Part shown: one piece after another, positions 5,837 through 6,660 of the stretch
Position numbering within the stretch: the first letter of the stretch is position 1
Layout of the letters: each line of letters begins with the position of its first letter
Source of the DNA: Fidelibacterota bacterium
GTDB taxonomy: Bacteria; Fidelibacterota; UBA2242
Assembly (NCBI GenBank): GCA_030655795.1
Contig: JAUSPJ010000348.1
Span: 1 to 6,660, forward strand
Reading direction: 5' to 3'
Length of the DNA: 6,660 bases
Made by a program: the position numbers and the translations under genes
The notes under the pieces: model-generated
What the model saw: the letters and a program-made list of their open reading frames with translations, nothing else
Databases searched by the model: none
Told to the model about the DNA's origin: nothing

Positions 5837-6660
5837 TTACCGTTGCCTTTTCGATATCATATCAACCAAATACTGCAAATTTTCCTGTGCCTTAGCCGGC
5901 AATTGATCGAGACGTTTCAGCGCATTGTTCATCAACTGTGCAATTTTGTCACTGGTTTTAGTAAAAATATCTTTACGTTGAAATGCATCCTGAATCGCAT
6001 CACGGTTATCAAGATTTGCTTTCATAAATTCCAAAAACGATTGCTTCTCATCCGCCGATAATCCATCAAACGCCAGTATCAGCGGGTAAGTCTTTTTACC
6101 GGAAATTATATCGCTATCGAGACTTTTTCCCATATTCAGGGCGTCGGATGTAATTTCCAGCAGGTCATCCTGTATTTGAAATGCCTGCCCGAGTTCAATG
6201 CCGAAGCGGTTCAGGTTATCGGCAACAGTCTCATCGGCATCGGAAATCAGCGCACCCAACTGACAGGACAGCCCCAGCAGGCGCCCGGTCTTTTTTTCAA
6301 CCATTTCCAGATAATCCTCAGCCGTTACATCCAGACGGGTTTCAAACTCTACGTCCAGGGCCTGACCTTCACATATCTCCAGCATGGCCTGACTGAACTC
6401 AAATCCCATCTGCCGGATCCGCGGTGCATCGGTCTCCATCAGCAGCCGAAACGCCAGGGCCATCAGGCCGTCTCCCGATAAAATAGCCGTATTCGTATCC
6501 CATTTGACGTGCACTGTTTCCAGCCCGCGCCGCTTAGTATCGTTGTCCATAATATCATCATGGACAAGGGTAAAGGCATGCAATACTTCAACCGCCAGCG
6601 CAGCCGGGCGCAGCCTGTCGTGGGCGACACCCAATCCTTCACCGGTCAAAAACGTCAGCA
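5837..6660 (-). CDS. Trans-isoprenyl diphosphate synthase (GGPP/FPP synthase type), 5' end outside window
   Basis: This enzyme condenses isopentenyl diphosphate with allylic diphosphates to make prenyl chains for quinones, carotenoids or lipid carriers. About 273 codons are present. The frame stays open to the window edge, and the TTG at 6649 is an internal Leu codon, not the start. The first Asp-rich motif DDIMD (codons at 6559-6545) is followed by NDTKRRG. The second reads DDLLE (6169-6155, in FQIQDDLLEITSD), with Glu in place of the usual last Asp. GKSLDSDIISGKKTYPL follows, as expected. The residue five before DDIMD is Phe (6574-6572); a bulky residue there limits chain length in known synthases, and the DDxxD has no two-residue insert, so a short product such as GGPP is inferred. 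It is the first visible gene of the ptsHI operon, three bases before ptsH. Confidence 0.92.
   Translation of the reverse strand, partial: LTFLTGEGLGVAHDRLRPAALAVEVLHAFTLVHDDIMDNDTKRRGLETVHVKWDTNTAILSGDGLMALAFRLLMETDAPRIRQMGFEFSQAMLEICEGQALDVEFETRLDVTAEDYLEMVEKKTGRLLGLSCQLGALISDADETVADNLNRFGIELGQAFQIQDDLLEITSDALNMGKSLDSDIISGKKTYPLILAFDGLSADEKQSFLEFMKANLDNRDAIQDAFQRKDIFTKTSDKIAQLMNNALKRLDQLPAKAQENLQYLVDMISKRQR

Noticed and set aside
6647..6649. TTG as the start codon of the prenyl synthase.
   Set aside because: The open frame continues to the window edge, and the residues around it (LTFLTGEGLG then RLRP) are internal family sequence. The N-terminal part is missing.

Overview
This 6.66 kb window is densely coding, with two convergent gene blocks that meet stop-to-stop. 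All the genes look chromosomal and housekeeping. I see no mobile element, CRISPR array, tRNA or rRNA. Moderate base composition, the fab-rnc gene order, a bifunctional-nuclease domain fused to a UVR motif, and an HPr that keeps Ser46 together suggest a bacterium of the FCB type (Bacteroidota, Calditrichota, Marinimicrobia, Ignavibacteria or similar). This placement is an inference from gene content and is not certain.

Plus strand, 2-3197: a fatty-acid synthesis operon in the classical order fabD (3' end only), fabG, acpP, fabF, then rnc (RNase III). fabD and fabG overlap by 10 bp, and the later gaps are 19, 14 and 5 bp, so one transcript is likely. FabD charges ACP with malonate, FabF condenses malonyl-ACP with the growing acyl chain, and FabG reduces the resulting 3-ketoacyl-ACP. 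acpP has a near-perfect Shine-Dalgarno sequence. fabF and rnc have none that I can see, and rnc probably starts at TTG.

Minus strand, 6660-3198 (transcribed right to left): a trans-prenyl diphosphate synthase cut by the window edge, ptsH (HPr), ptsI (Enzyme I), and a bifunctional nuclease/DUF151-UVR protein. The first three genes are 2-3 bp apart and probably translationally coupled. The nuclease gene lies 51 bp downstream and may also have its own promoter placed so close to its ATG that the mRNA would be nearly leaderless. HPr and Enzyme I form a phosphorelay from PEP. No sugar permease (EII) is visible, so this is at least as likely to be a regulatory PTS as a transport one.

No wholly new system stands out. 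The best leads are residue-level departures in known enzymes: an Enzyme I with several changes at normally invariant active-domain positions (including loss of the Arg358-equivalent), and an RNase III with Cys where the catalytic Asp114-equivalent is expected.
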